Source: Verrucomicrobiota bacterium (GTDB taxonomy: Bacteria; Verrucomicrobiota; Kiritimatiellia; Kiritimatiellales; Tichowtungiaceae). From it: 44,463 nucleotides of DNA. The notes beneath the pieces are model-generated. The model saw nothing but the letters and a program-made list of their open reading frames with translations. It was not told where the DNA came from and did not search any database. The stretch is from positions 1 to 44,463 of the forward strand of contig JASKKX010000005.1 of the NCBI GenBank assembly GCA_030153935.1, given 5' to 3'. Below, piece after piece: positions 32,383 to 41,629 of the stretch. Made by a program: the position numbers and the translations under genes. Each line of letters opens with the position of its first letter. Position 1 is the first letter of the stretch.

Positions 32383-32442
32383 TGCCGTTACTTTTTGTTG
32401 CGCCTAAACTGAATTTTTAAATAATTGAGGATTAGTCATCCA

Positions 32443-33357
32443 TTGGATATTTTTACCGGATTTATTATTTTGTTTGTTATCGTCGGAGGTATAATCGTTT
32501 TGCTTGTTGCTGCAAAACAGTCTCCTCCTCCTCAAAAAGATGATGGCGGACAAAAATGTCCTGATTGCGGTCTTTTTAATCCAAAAAATGCGATGCGTTG
32601 TGATTGTGGAAGAAGTTTGATTTCATCTTCAAATACGCCTCAGTTTTCATCGGAGCCTTGTAACGTGCGACCGCGAGCATCAAACGCTCAAAAGCTTGCC
32701 CAAGCAGGCTTTGTCCTTTCCTCGAATGAACAGATTATAAGGCAAGCGGGGATAAAGGCAGAACTGGAAGCGGCTGTTGCAACCATGGTACAGTCTATAC
32801 CGCGTCTCGGAAGCACCGATGCCGACAGTAAAATTATACAGTCAGAAGGTCTTGGCGCGGCTTTAGAAAACAGCTTGCTGCCTTTTTCAAAAATTGACGA
32901 AGATGCCTTGGCACTAATTCGGCAGGCCGTTCTTGATAATTATCTAACAAATAGGTTTGTGAGTAATGGTGGCATAATTGGCTTCTTAAAGAAGTCTTTC
33001 GGAATGAATCACCAGCAGGCCATGCTGGTTGCTCGGGACCAGTCCGGAAAAATTCATGGAATCGTTACGATGCTCCGAGCGCAGAAAGCCGACTCTGTCG
33101 GTTACCAGTGGAGCACCGCAAAAGATACCAGAGTTCGAGGAAATCCGCGAGGGGCGTGCTCGGACATGCCGGAAGCGGAAAATCATTGGAAAAGAGAGGG
33201 GCGATTTTATCTGTGGGCTTCATCAGAAAATCCGCCCATCGCCCCGGATGGGCATCCGTTTCGTCATCCGCCAGCAGATGGCCCCCCAGGTTTGTCAACG
33301 CTATGCCGCTGCACGGCAGCCCCGGTATTTGAAATAGGAGGGGAACTTGTATTTTAA
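32443..33357 (+). CDS. Chimeric membrane protein: zinc ribbon plus phage MuF-like domain
   Basis: There is no ATG. TTG 32443 (with GAGG at 32427-32430) or TTG 32425 are possible starts. An N-terminal helix (FIILFVIVGGIIVLLVAA) precedes a zinc ribbon (KCPDCGLFNPKNAMRCDCGR) and a disordered stretch. From about residue 140 it resembles the phage head-morphogenesis MuF/SPP1 gp7 domain: SFGMNHQQAMLVARDQSGKI, YQWSTAKDTRVR, PFRHPPADGPPG and the terminal CRCTAAPVF, the landmarks of the family. A membrane-anchored MuF protein is unusual. It may be a fusion of two gene remains, a MuF-type effector, or a decayed prophage gene. The last 57 bases overlap the convergent DUF2971 gene. Confidence 0.55.
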   Translation: MDIFTGFIILFVIVGGIIVLLVAAKQSPPPQKDDGGQKCPDCGLFNPKNAMRCDCGRSLISSSNTPQFSSEPCNVRPRASNAQKLAQAGFVLSSNEQIIRQAGIKAELEAAVATMVQSIPRLGSTDADSKIIQSEGLGAALENSLLPFSKIDEDALALIRQAVLDNYLTNRFVSNGGIIGFLKKSFGMNHQQAMLVARDQSGKIHGIVTMLRAQKADSVGYQWSTAKDTRVRGNPRGACSDMPEAENHWKREGRFYLWASSENPPIAPDGHPFRHPPADGPPGLSTLCRCTAAPVFEIGGELVF

Positions 33358-34248
33358 CCGACACAGAATACGCCAACAGTTGTTCCATTCAAGCGGATGC
33401 CAACAAGATTCAACAACACTCAGGTAAGGGGTCGAATACCACTCAACTTGAGCAAGGGCAACGCCCAATCTACTCGCTTCCTTAATGAAAAAATTATTTT
33501 CTTCGCGGGGAAAATTTGTTCCCAAGAGGATTCCTTTCAATGAATTCTTGTAGGGAATATGCACTACGTCTTCCGGACGAAACTTCTGGTTGTAAACCAG
33601 AGTGCGATACTCAGATTCGTCACGGTAGTCCTCACGCTTACAAAAATAATACCCTTCTGAATGGTGCTTGACCCTCTCTGCGAAAGGCTGAGCTTGAGTA
33701 ATACAGATCGCATTCTGCAGTTTTTTCAGCGTGTTGTCATACGCAACCGACCCTGAAAAGAAATCGAAACCTTTGGTTCGTGCCCATGCCTGTCCTGCCT
33801 CAAGTAATTTGCTTTTTGAGAATACAAGGTAAACTCCCTTGTGGGCATCCGCATACTGCGACCACATTCTGGATCGGAAACACCCCAAATCAAACCACCC
33901 GCCAATATCACAGGGGTCGTTTGATTTGCAAAAACAAGCTAATTTTCCTTTTTGACGCTCGTCGTTTAGGTTTTGCAGGCGTAACTCATGGGCAACCGAT
34001 GGTGCATCATTTGATGCAGGGACATTCCGAAGCCCGGTGTGCGAAAGTGGCTGGCATTCCAAAGGATCATTGGTGTTTCCTAATGCGTTAAACCTGATTT
34101 TTTCTGATCGTAAAATATATGCCAATACCGTTTCGGCTTTTGTGTAATGGAAAAGCAGATCCGAGTGATCAGTATAGGCAGGAGGACACCCTAGCAAGGC
34201 ATCCATTTTTGACTTCAACATATTCTCAACACTTCCTCGGTTTCCCAT
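33301..34248 (-). CDS. DUF2971-family protein
   Basis: ATG 34248 follows a GGGAGGGAG ribosome site and gives 315 residues. LLFHYTKAETVLAYILRSEK followed by FNALGNTNDPLECQ is the N-terminal signature of DUF2971. ACFCKSNDP, MWSQYADAHKGVYLVFSKS, YCKREDYRDESEYRTLVY and the LKGILLG region follow in the expected order. The function of the family is unknown; it is common in mobile and defence-rich regions. The last ten residues (FKYRGCRAAA) are antisense to the tail of the MuF-like gene, so the C-terminus may have been altered at a DNA joint. Confidence 0.8.
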   Translation of the reverse strand: MGNRGSVENMLKSKMDALLGCPPAYTDHSDLLFHYTKAETVLAYILRSEKIRFNALGNTNDPLECQPLSHTGLRNVPASNDAPSVAHELRLQNLNDERQKGKLACFCKSNDPCDIGGWFDLGCFRSRMWSQYADAHKGVYLVFSKSKLLEAGQAWARTKGFDFFSGSVAYDNTLKKLQNAICITQAQPFAERVKHHSEGYYFCKREDYRDESEYRTLVYNQKFRPEDVVHIPYKNSLKGILLGTNFPREENNFFIKEASRLGVALAQVEWYSTPYLSVVESCWHPLEWNNCWRILCRLKYKFPSYFKYRGCRAAA

Positions 34249-34455
34249 GTCTCCCTCCCTTCAAGGGTTAATTCCATGAACACAACTTCGCAGGATGTTG
34301 TTGTGTCAACAGAAAAAATCTTGTTTTTGTGCAAGGTCACTCAGGGCCGGTGTTGGTTCCCGGCCAAAGGGTGAGAATGCTTTTTGTCATTCGTTGGAAT
34401 GTGCCTCCCGCCGCCGCCTTGTAAGTTGTCCGCAAAGCGGATACCATTCCCTCTG

Positions 34456-35088
34456 ATGTACCACCGCTGTTTATTCCTGTTTTCATTCCTTGTTCTCCTG
34501 CTGACGACTGCGTTGGCCGATGCGGAAATGCGCGAGGCGTTTGACACGCTGGAGGCCTGGAACCCGCGAACCTTGGCTTCGGGGCTGATCATGAACGAGC
34601 CGTTTAATCCGTATGAAACACCACTGCCGAGCTGGCGCTGGCGGGTGGAAAACGTGCTGCAAAAAGGAGACGCGACCCGCAAGGCCGGCGACGACTATCC
34701 GCTGCGCGTCTATGTGCTCTTCACCTACGATCCGGAGAAGGCGTCGTTTGGAATGCGGGCAAAAGTTGCCGTCGCCAAAGCGCTCTATGGCGAAACTCCG
34801 CCGCACGCGAGTTTGAATTATCTCTGGGCCAACCGCACCCATAAAAAGCGGATACTGCCCAGTCCGTACACCGACCGCTCACAGCTGATTGTACTTCGCA
34901 CGGGCGAGGCGGAAGCCGGTCAATGGGTCGAAGAAGAGGCGAATATTCTCGATGACTACCGCACGGCCTTCGACGAAGACCCGCCGGACGAAGCGCGGCT
35001 GGCCGTTATGAGCGACGCCGACAACACCGGCGGATCGGCGACCGCCTTCCTTGATTTTATCGAAATCGAAAAGAATCACAACGAATGA
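34456..35088 (+). CDS. DUF3047-family secreted protein
   Basis: From ATG 34456 the 210-residue protein has a signal peptide (MYHRCLFLFSFLVLLLTTAL ending ADA). It then shows the DUF3047 pattern: PSWRWRVENVLQKGDATRKA, GDDYPLRVYVLFTYDP, LNYLWANRTHKKRILPSPYT, VEEEANILDDYRTAFDEDPP and LAVMSDADNTGGSATAFLDF. The family is predicted periplasmic and has no known activity. A longer in-frame start at 34384 lacks a signal sequence at its N-terminus and is less likely. Confidence 0.82.
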   Translation: MYHRCLFLFSFLVLLLTTALADAEMREAFDTLEAWNPRTLASGLIMNEPFNPYETPLPSWRWRVENVLQKGDATRKAGDDYPLRVYVLFTYDPEKASFGMRAKVAVAKALYGETPPHASLNYLWANRTHKKRILPSPYTDRSQLIVLRTGEAEAGQWVEEEANILDDYRTAFDEDPPDEARLAVMSDADNTGGSATAFLDFIEIEKNHNE

Positions 35089-35134
35089 CGTACGCAGCGA
35101 ATTTCGAGGTGTCGCGAGGTTTTACCCGGCTGTT

Positions 35135-35213
35135 TAATGATCTTGCTATCCATGATTTTGTCATCTCTCCAGCATCAGATATTTTTTGGCGAAATCATGG
35201 ATAGCAAAATCAT
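35135..35213. repeat. Inverted-repeat element of the AATGATTTTGC family, copy 5 (best preserved)
   Basis: The left arm 35135-35163 (taatgatcttgctatccatg then attttgtca) is answered by the right arm 35187-35213 (tggcgaaatcatggatagca then aaatcat). Over 26 positions only about two do not pair. The 23-base centre is free. The left arm differs from copy 1 (24955-24983) at a single base. Confidence 0.7.
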
Positions 35214-35320
35214 TTTTTTGACGAGGCAATCGCGGAGAGTCGCTGAACGAGTGCGTTATGTTTGTTTTCAAGTTGTAAGAAAACCGGCACTTCACCCGTC
35301 AGCAGCAAAGGACGAACAGG

Positions 35321-36124
35321 ATGGAATCAAACTGGATCAACACAATCGGCCTGCGGAACATTGCGGCAGCAATCGGCTTTCTGCTGTTCTTGGGATGGGA
35401 AACGTTCCGGCCCTTCTTTCCGTTTTTCAAAGAGGCTCCCGTCCGGCGCGGAAAACACCTGGCACGCAACATCGGCGTTGCGCTGCTGAACGGGGCAATG
35501 ATCGGTCTGCTGTTCCTGCCGCTGTGGAGCCGGGCCGCCGTGCCGGAATTCGGTCTGCTGCATCGCTTTTCAATGCCGGGCTGGCTGCATACACTGTTCG
35601 CCATTCTGCTGCTGGACTGCTGGACCTATTGGTGGCATCGCCTCAACCACCGGATTCCTTTCCTGTGGCGGTTTCATCGGATGCATCATTCCGATCCCTG
35701 GATGGATGTCACCACCGCCCGGCGCTTCCATCCCGGCGAAATTGCGTTTTCCTCGCTGCTGCGCCTTCCGCTCATTTTTCTGCTCGGCATCCATCTGTGG
35801 GAGTTGCTGCTCTACGGCGCTCTGATGGGCCTCGTGGTCGACTTTCACCACGCCAACATTGCGCTGCCCGAACGGATCGACCGCTGGTTGCGCGCATGGA
35901 TCGTGACGCCCGCCATGCACAAGGTGCATCACTCGCGCATCCAGGCCGAAACCGACTCCAACTACACGTCGCTGCTCTCCGTCTGGGACCGCCTCTTCGG
36001 CAGCTTCCGCCTGCGTCCCGACCTTGCGGCCATCCACATCGGACTCGACGAGTGGAGCGAACCGCCGAACCAGACGCTGCGGGGACTGCTCAACACCCCG
36101 ATCCATCGTGAGCCCGCTAAATGA
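35321..36124 (+). CDS. Fatty acid hydroxylase / sterol desaturase superfamily protein
   Basis: ATG 35321 follows an AGGA site and gives 267 residues with about four membrane segments. The histidine boxes of the diiron superfamily are all present: HRLNH (HX3H) near 108, HRMHH (HX2HH) near 122, and HKVHHSR (HX2HH) near 208, plus an additional HH in DFHHANI. These bind two irons in a membrane oxygenase. Bacterial members hydroxylate or desaturate lipids or carotenoids; the substrate here is not clear. Oxygen use contrasts with the rubrerythrin-type anaerobic signs. An inverted repeat, gaccccg at 36125 and cggggtc at about 36165, follows the stop. Confidence 0.88.
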   Translation: MESNWINTIGLRNIAAAIGFLLFLGWETFRPFFPFFKEAPVRRGKHLARNIGVALLNGAMIGLLFLPLWSRAAVPEFGLLHRFSMPGWLHTLFAILLLDCWTYWWHRLNHRIPFLWRFHRMHHSDPWMDVTTARRFHPGEIAFSSLLRLPLIFLLGIHLWELLLYGALMGLVVDFHHANIALPERIDRWLRAWIVTPAMHKVHHSRIQAETDSNYTSLLSVWDRLFGSFRLRPDLAAIHIGLDEWSEPPNQTLRGLLNTPIHREPAK

Positions 36125-36498
36125 CCCCGTAAAACCGGCGCACCGAATCGGAAGCACAGAAAAATGCGGGGTCGTTACGCGCCATGTTTCCAGGCTCGAC
36201 AACGAACGGTGCAAATCCCGGGGCGTCGAGATGGAAGGTTGTACCGAACGGCGGTGGTCGACGAGCTGGCCGAAGTCTTCGGTGAGAAGGCGGCGGCCTT
36301 CCAGCGCTCGTTGGCAAGGCGGGTGCAGACATTGAGGAGACGAACTTCCGAAGGTCGTCGCACACGTTGCGGTAGTATTCAAGCGGTTCGGCAGTTCCCG
36401 TTTTGGGCGACGCCGAAAAGCCTTGGTGAATAGTTCTGCCGGAATATCCGGACGCCGCAATGCCGGCACGCGCCCGTTCGCTCAGCGTAACAATACAA
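36125..36498. other. Region without a recognisable gene
   Basis: This stretch between the hydroxylase gene and the ArsC fragment has several short open frames on both strands but none that resembles a protein family I know. It may hold debris of another gene, for example a minus-strand frame with LNVCTRLANERWKAAAF at about 36260-36330. No repeat of the two window families is present. Confidence 0.4.
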
Positions 36499-36711
36499 TC
36501 AAAGGAAATTCAGCCGCAGTTCATCGAGCGGCTGGGGACGGTGCCGGGAAATGTCCACACCGGCTTCCGCCATAATTGAAACCGCGCCAGGATCAAGCGG
36601 GTGCAGCTCGACTCCCGCCGAACAGGGCTCCACCAGATATCCCAGTAGCATGCGCGGCCAGCCTTCCGCTATTTGACTGCGGCATGAATTTCCGGTGCAG
36701 ACGTATAGCAC
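36499..36711 (-). pseudogene. ArsC-type (low-molecular-weight phosphatase fold) arsenate reductase fragment
   Basis: From GTG 36711 the reading is VLYVCTGNSCRSQIAEGWPR then MLLGYLVEPCSAGVELHPLD and AVSIMAEAGVDISRHRPQPL. This is the N-terminal half of a thioredoxin-coupled ArsC, with the CX5R-like loop CTGNSCRSQ. The sequence ends at LDELRLNFL, losing the second half with the D-P motif and the redox Cys pair. It lies 58 bases beyond the cysK stop. With arsM it suggests a former arsenic gene set in this part of the genome. Confidence 0.72.
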
Positions 36712-36769
36712 CCGCCATTTTGCGGCTTGCGGGCAGAATAAACCCGCTTTTACCAAATCCGTAAACAGC

Positions 36770-37726
36770 TCACTCAATTCCTTCGAAGAGCACGGTGGAC
36801 AGATACCGTTCACCGGCGTCCGGAAGAACTGCAACGATCGTCTTTTCTGCAAATTCACTCTGTCGGGCGAGACGCAACGCTGCGGCAACTGCCGCACCGC
36901 TGGAGATGCCAACCAGCAGACCTTCTTCGCGGGCGAGCCGCCGCGCATGGTCGACGGCTTCCGCGCTGTCCACCTGTTCGACGCGATCCACAATCGACAG
37001 ATCCAGCGTATCCGGAATAAATCCGGCACCGATTCCCTGTATCTTGTGCGGCCCGGGCTTCAGTTCCTGGCCGGCGAGTTTTTGCGAGATTACCGGACTT
37101 TCTTTCGGTTCCACGGCCACGGAGATGATCTTTTTTCCTTTGGTGTTTTTGATGTAACGCGACACGCCGGTGATCGTTCCGCCTGTGCCAACACCGGACA
37201 CCAGCACGTCGATTCCGCCGTTTGTCGCCTCCCAGATTTCCGGCCCGGTCGTGTGTTCATGGATGGCCGGATTGGCCGGATTTTTAAACTGCTGCGGAAG
37301 AAAATACCGCGCCGTATCCGAAGCTGCGATTTCCTCAGCCCGTTGAATTGCACCAGGCATGCCTTCCGCACCGGGCGTCAGGATAAGATGTGCGCCAAAG
37401 GCCTGAAGAACCCGGCGGCGCTCCACACTCATCGTCTCCGGCATGGTCAGCGTCAGTTTGTAACCGCGCGCCGCCGCGACATAGGCCAGAGCAATGCCGG
37501 TGTTACCGCTGGTCGGCTCAATGATTTCAACCCCCGGCTTCAGCAGACCTTTCTTTTCTGCATCCCAGATCATGGCCGCACCGATACGGCATTTAACAGA
37601 GTAAGCCGGGTTGCGGGCTTCAATTTTAGCTAAGACCGTGGCTTTCGACTCAGCCGTCAGGCGGTTCAGTTTGATCAGCGGCGTATTGCCGATGGATTCC
37701 GGATTGTCTGCATATATGCGACTCAT
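36770..37726 (-). CDS. cysK: Cysteine synthase A (O-acetylserine sulfhydrylase)
   Basis: The protein (318 residues) carries [14 protein letters not shown], the PLP lysine in [20 protein letters not shown] at about residue 45, the substrate loop [15 protein letters not shown], the phosphate-binding [14 protein letters not shown] and [15 protein letters not shown]. The motif set and length are those of CysK, which makes cysteine from O-acetylserine and sulfide. An AGGAGG-type site precedes the ATG. It is the last gene of the sulfur cluster, 23 bases after the cystathionine lyase/synthase gene. Confidence 0.95.
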   Translation of the reverse strand: MSRIYADNPESIGNTPLIKLNRLTAESKATVLAKIEARNPAYSVKCRIGAAMIWDAEKKGLLKPGVEIIEPTSGNTGIALAYVAAARGYKLTLTMPETMSVERRRVLQAFGAHLILTPGAEGMPGAIQRAEEIAASDTARYFLPQQFKNPANPAIHEHTTGPEIWEATNGGIDVLVSGVGTGGTITGVSRYIKNTKGKKIISVAVEPKESPVISQKLAGQELKPGPHKIQGIGAGFIPDTLDLSIVDRVEQVDSAEAVDHARRLAREEGLLVGISSGAAVAAALRLARQSEFAEKTIVAVLPDAGERYLSTVLFEGIE

Positions 37727-37749
37727 TTTGTACCTCCGTTTTTCTACTG

Positions 37750-38931
37750 TTAATAATTAAAATTTTCTTCCCGGTGTTGCCCTGCCGGCGCATCCGGTGA
37801 CAGCGCCCGGCGCAAATCCTCTTCCAGATCGGCCGCGTTTTCGATGCCGACGGATAGGCGAAGGAGGTTGTCTTTGATGCCGCGGCGGCGGCGTTCCGCC
37901 GGAGGAAACGACGCGTGGGTCATGCGCGGTGGATAGCAGACCAGCGATTCCACGCCGCCGAGACTTTCTCCCAGCGTGAAAAGCTTCAGCCGCGAAACCA
38001 CTTTCTCGACGGCCGCGAAACCGCCTTTCAATTCCAGACTGATCATCCCGCTGAATCCGGACATCTGCCGGGCAGCAAGTTCATGCTGCGGATGGCTCGA
38101 CAGTCCCGGATAAAAAACCCGTTCAATCGCCGGGTGGTTTTCAAGAAACCGGGCGAGATGCAACGCGTTGCGTTCATGTTCGCGCATACGCACCGCCAGC
38201 GTTTTCAGTCCGCGCAGAATCAGCCAGCTGTCCCACGGGCCGGGCACAGCTCCGGCGGCATTCTGATAAAACTTTATCCGGTTAAATTCTTCATTGAGAC
38301 TGGTGATCACTGCGCCGCCGATGACGTCGCTGTGCCCGCCAAGGTATTTGGTGGTGCTGTGGACAACGATGTGCGCGCCGAGTTCCAGCGGACGCTGAAA
38401 CCACGGACTGGCGAACGTATTGTCCACAACCAGCAGGACGCCGGCTTTTTCCGCGACTGCGGCCAAGGCACGAATGTCCGCGATTTTCAGCAAAGGATTG
38501 GTCGGCGTTTCGATCCAGATTAAGCGGGTTTCCGGCCGGATTGCGGCGGCAAAAGCGGACGGATCGCGCACATCGGCATAATTAATATCCAGTCCCCACG
38601 GACGGTAAACTTTTTCGAGCAGGCGGTAGGTTCCGCCGTAAATATCGTCCCCGGTGACCACGTGATTGCCCGGCGTAAGAAGCTGAAGAACCGCCGTAGA
38701 AGCCGCTACGCCAGAGGCAAACGCGAGACCGTGTGTTCCGCCTTCGAGTGAAGCCAGCGCTTCTTCCAATGCCTGACGCGTTGGATTGCCGGTGCGCGAA
38801 TATTCAAAGCCGCGCGGATGCCCGATCGAATCCTGTTCATACGTCGAAGTTTGGTACACTGGAACCGTCACCGCGCCGGTGATCAGGTCAGGTTTCTGTC
38901 CTTCGTGAATAGCCCGTGTTTCAAATTTCAT
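37750..38931 (-). CDS. Cystathionine gamma-lyase / gamma-synthase family enzyme (MetB/MccB type)
   Basis: This 393-residue fold-type I PLP enzyme shows [59 protein letters not shown] and the PLP lysine in [17 protein letters not shown] at about residue 207. GVESLVCYP and HASFP close the active site. The sequence is equally compatible with cystathionine gamma-synthase and gamma-lyase. With cystathionine beta-synthase directly upstream, 15 bases away, and cysK downstream, the lyase role in homocysteine-to-cysteine transsulfuration is favoured. Confidence 0.9.
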   Translation of the reverse strand: MKFETRAIHEGQKPDLITGAVTVPVYQTSTYEQDSIGHPRGFEYSRTGNPTRQALEEALASLEGGTHGLAFASGVAASTAVLQLLTPGNHVVTGDDIYGGTYRLLEKVYRPWGLDINYADVRDPSAFAAAIRPETRLIWIETPTNPLLKIADIRALAAVAEKAGVLLVVDNTFASPWFQRPLELGAHIVVHSTTKYLGGHSDVIGGAVITSLNEEFNRIKFYQNAAGAVPGPWDSWLILRGLKTLAVRMREHERNALHLARFLENHPAIERVFYPGLSSHPQHELAARQMSGFSGMISLELKGGFAAVEKVVSRLKLFTLGESLGGVESLVCYPPRMTHASFPPAERRRRGIKDNLLRLSVGIENAADLEEDLRRALSPDAPAGQHREENFNY

Positions 38932-38946
38932 AGATCCATTTCTCCG

Positions 38947-40320
38947 TTATTTCTTCAGTTTCAATCTCAGGTAGTTCAGAAAATCGATTTGCGTCACCAG
39001 GCCGTAGAATCGCGTTTCCTTGGCCACGACGGCTACAAATCCCTTCTTGAGGATTGGTACGATACGTTCAATTGACGCATCGGGCGGAATCGTTACGAGG
39101 TCACGTGTCATAAACTCTTTCACCTTGCGATGGAAGGTCTGCTCGCCGCCGTCCGTGATGGACAGGAGAATGTCCGATTCATCCAGAATGCCGGCCAGTT
39201 GGTTATCCCGCAGAACCGGCAGTTGCGAGATTTCATAGAGGCGCATTCGGGAATAGGCGGTCAGCAGGGTGTCGTCTTCCTGAATGGATACCACGGCGTG
39301 ATCTTCTTCTCTGCGCGAGATCAGATCCGCGGCGCATTTTTTGAACGGATTGCCCATGAAACCGTGGTCGACCATCCAGTAATCGTTGAACATCTTGGAC
39401 AAGTACTTATTCCCGCTGTCGCAGGCGAACGTGACGATGTTTTTGGGCTGAGTCTGTTCGCGAGCATATTGGATCGCCGCATGCACCAGCACACCGGTGG
39501 ACGATCCCGCCAGGATGCCTTCCTTACGGAGCAGGGTGCGGGCAATTTCGAAGGCTTCGCCATCCGTTACCGTGTAGCCTTTCTTCACCATGGAAAAATC
39601 TGCAATGGAGGGAATGAAATCTTCGCCGATTCCCTCAACCAACCAGGAGCCGGGCGATGAATGCGTTCCGGTATTCACATAGTCCGCCAGAATGGATCCG
39701 TGTGGATCGGCCAAAATGAATTCGAGCGCAGGGTTTGTCTTCTTAAAAAAGGCGGTGAGCCCGGCGAGCGTTCCGCTAGAGCCACTGCCCACGGAGATCG
39801 CGTCAACGCGGTGGTTCATTTGGCTCCATATCTCCGGCCCGGTACCAGTCTCGTGTGCCAACGGGTTGGCAGGATTCTCAAACTGGTTGATGAAGTACGA
39901 ATTCGGGATTTCCCGCGAAAGGCGCTCCGCATAGTCCTGATAGTATTCGGGGTGTCCCTTTTCGACATCGGAGCGCGTCATCCTGATTTCGGAGCCAAGC
40001 GCTTTCAAATGGAGCACCTTCTCGCTGCTCATCTTGTCGGGGATTACCAGAATCAGACGATAGCCTTTTTGCGAAGCGGCAAGAGCCAGCCCAAGCCCGG
40101 TATTGCCTGCGGTCGCTTCAATCAGCGTGTCGCCGGGCTTGATCTTTCCTTCCTTCTCCGCCACCTCAATCATGGAGAGTCCGATCCGATCCTTGATGGA
40201 TCCGGCCGGATTCTGCGATTCAAGCTTCAAAAACAAACGGCAGAGCCCAAGGTCGAACGCCTTGACCTCAAGGACGGGCGTGTTTCCGATTATTTCAAGA
40301 ACAGATGAATAGACCATCAT
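38947..40320 (-). CDS. cbs: Cystathionine beta-synthase
   Basis: ATG 40320 (or the next codon, 40317) has AAGGAG upstream. The 457-residue protein has a fold-type II PLP domain (about 5-320) with IIGNTPVLEV, the PLP lysine in NPAGSIKDRIGLSM at about 44, EATAGNTGLGLALAA, GSGSSGTLAGLTAF and GSSTGVLVHAAIQYA. Two CBS domains (about 340-457) follow, the regulatory tail of authentic cystathionine beta-synthases. It condenses serine and homocysteine to cystathionine. It starts about 85 bases after the upstream PLP gene and is closely followed by the gamma-lyase type gene. Confidence 0.92.
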   Translation of the reverse strand: MMVYSSVLEIIGNTPVLEVKAFDLGLCRLFLKLESQNPAGSIKDRIGLSMIEVAEKEGKIKPGDTLIEATAGNTGLGLALAASQKGYRLILVIPDKMSSEKVLHLKALGSEIRMTRSDVEKGHPEYYQDYAERLSREIPNSYFINQFENPANPLAHETGTGPEIWSQMNHRVDAISVGSGSSGTLAGLTAFFKKTNPALEFILADPHGSILADYVNTGTHSSPGSWLVEGIGEDFIPSIADFSMVKKGYTVTDGEAFEIARTLLRKEGILAGSSTGVLVHAAIQYAREQTQPKNIVTFACDSGNKYLSKMFNDYWMVDHGFMGNPFKKCAADLISRREEDHAVVSIQEDDTLLTAYSRMRLYEISQLPVLRDNQLAGILDESDILLSITDGGEQTFHRKVKEFMTRDLVTIPPDASIERIVPILKKGFVAVVAKETRFYGLVTQIDFLNYLRLKLKK

Positions 40321-40405
40321 GGAACTCCTTACTAAGGCGTATCCGCGGCGTGTGTCCAACGGCTTCTGTTATAGTGCTGTAACGTGGCATAATTTGTGTT
40401 TCTTT

Positions 40406-41614
40406 TTAATTAATCCGGGCAAACGCCTGTTCCAGATCGGCAATCAGATCTTCCGGATCTTCCAGCCCGGCCGAGAACCGGAAAACGCCATCGCCGGCAT
40501 AGCGGCGCCATGATTTGAGCTGTTCTTCTGTGAGCTTGAATGTGGTTTGCAGCAGGTCATCTGTGCCGAGATAAAATATCAGTGAGCGGTGATGCCCGAG
40601 CGATACGGCGTAATGAATGATTTTTAAATGTTCTGCCAACGTACGGGCGGCGGCCGCATTTTTGTGCAGTTGAACCGTGAGCATCCCGGAAAAATTCTTC
40701 ATCTGCCGCCGGGCCAGTTCATACTGCGGGTGAGAAGGAAGGCCGGGATAAATAACCCGTTTGACCGCCGGATGGCCTTCGAGCCAGGACGCGACTTTTA
40801 AGGCGTTGTCTCCGTGTGCACGCATCCGCAGCGGAAACGTGGCAAGTCCGCGTAAAATGAGCCATGCATTAAACGGGCTCAATACGCCGCCAGCACGAAT
40901 GGCGGTTTTTCGGCGGACGTCTCTCAGCCTTTCTTCTGATCCGAGAATCGCGCCGCCCAGTGCATCGCCGTGGCCGCCGAGGTATTTAGTCAGCGAATGC
41001 ACTACAAAATCTGCGCCCAGTTCAAGCGGCCGGGTTGCAGCAGGTGTGGCAAAGGTTGAATCCACGGAAAGAAGCGCGCCACCCTGATGGGCGACCTCCG
41101 CCGAGGCGGCAATGTCGGTGATGCGAAGCAGCGGATTGGATGGCGTTTCGATATGCACCAGCCGGGTGCGGGGTGTCAGCACCCGCCGGATATTTTCCGG
41201 ATCGGACGTATCCACCCGTGTAATTGAAATGCCGAACTGCGGAAACATTTCGTTGGCGGTTTCCGAAAGCGCGGCATAGGCAACATCACTGATGACCGCG
41301 TGGTCTCCGGATTTCAGCGTATGAATCAGCAAGGTGAAAAGAGCTGCCATGCCGCTGCCAAAAGCCACCGCTGTTTCCGCGCCTTCCAGAGCGGCCAGCT
41401 TCGTTTCCAGCTGATGCACCGTCGGATTGCCCCATCGGGTATAGATCCAGCAAGTTTCATCCTCCATTGCTTCGGCCGAAAACGTTGCGTCAGCATCGGC
41501 CACAAAAGTTGTGGACATGACCAGATTAGGAGAGGAAGCTCCTGAAACCGGATCAGGCTCTTCTCCTGCATGAATGGCCACGGTGCGCATGCCGTATTGG
41601 TTTTTATCACTCAT
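40406..41614 (-). CDS. Cys/Met metabolism PLP-dependent enzyme (gamma-lyase/beta-lyase type)
   Basis: This 402-residue fold-type I enzyme is related to its neighbour at 37750 but distinct. It shows MRTVAIHAGEEPDPVSGASS, YTRWGNPTVHQLETKLAALE, FGSGMAALFTLL, ETPSNPLLRI and VDSTFATPAATRPLELGADF, with PLP lysine in HSLTKYLGGHGDALGG at about residue 214. The methionine gamma-lyase Cys near the active site is not evident (DVAYAALSE). Possible activities are cystathionine beta- or gamma-lyase, methionine gamma-lyase or homocysteine desulfhydrase. The ATG has an AGGAAA site and lies 16 bases after the HPr-like gene. Confidence 0.85.
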   Translation of the reverse strand: MSDKNQYGMRTVAIHAGEEPDPVSGASSPNLVMSTTFVADADATFSAEAMEDETCWIYTRWGNPTVHQLETKLAALEGAETAVAFGSGMAALFTLLIHTLKSGDHAVISDVAYAALSETANEMFPQFGISITRVDTSDPENIRRVLTPRTRLVHIETPSNPLLRITDIAASAEVAHQGGALLSVDSTFATPAATRPLELGADFVVHSLTKYLGGHGDALGGAILGSEERLRDVRRKTAIRAGGVLSPFNAWLILRGLATFPLRMRAHGDNALKVASWLEGHPAVKRVIYPGLPSHPQYELARRQMKNFSGMLTVQLHKNAAAARTLAEHLKIIHYAVSLGHHRSLIFYLGTDDLLQTTFKLTEEQLKSWRRYAGDGVFRFSAGLEDPEDLIADLEQAFARIN

Positions 41615-41629
41615 CGTTTTTTCCTGTTT

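Noticed and set aside
35137-36111. 324-codon frame overlapping the fatty acid hydroxylase gene
   Set aside because: It begins inside an inverted-repeat element and is Arg/Ala/Pro-rich. The hydroxylase with its three His boxes is in another frame.
24900-36500. Integron-type cassette array
   Set aside because: The many small or broken genes with intervening repeats suggested cassettes, but no attC-like GTTRRRY...RYYYAAC pairs and no integrase were seen.
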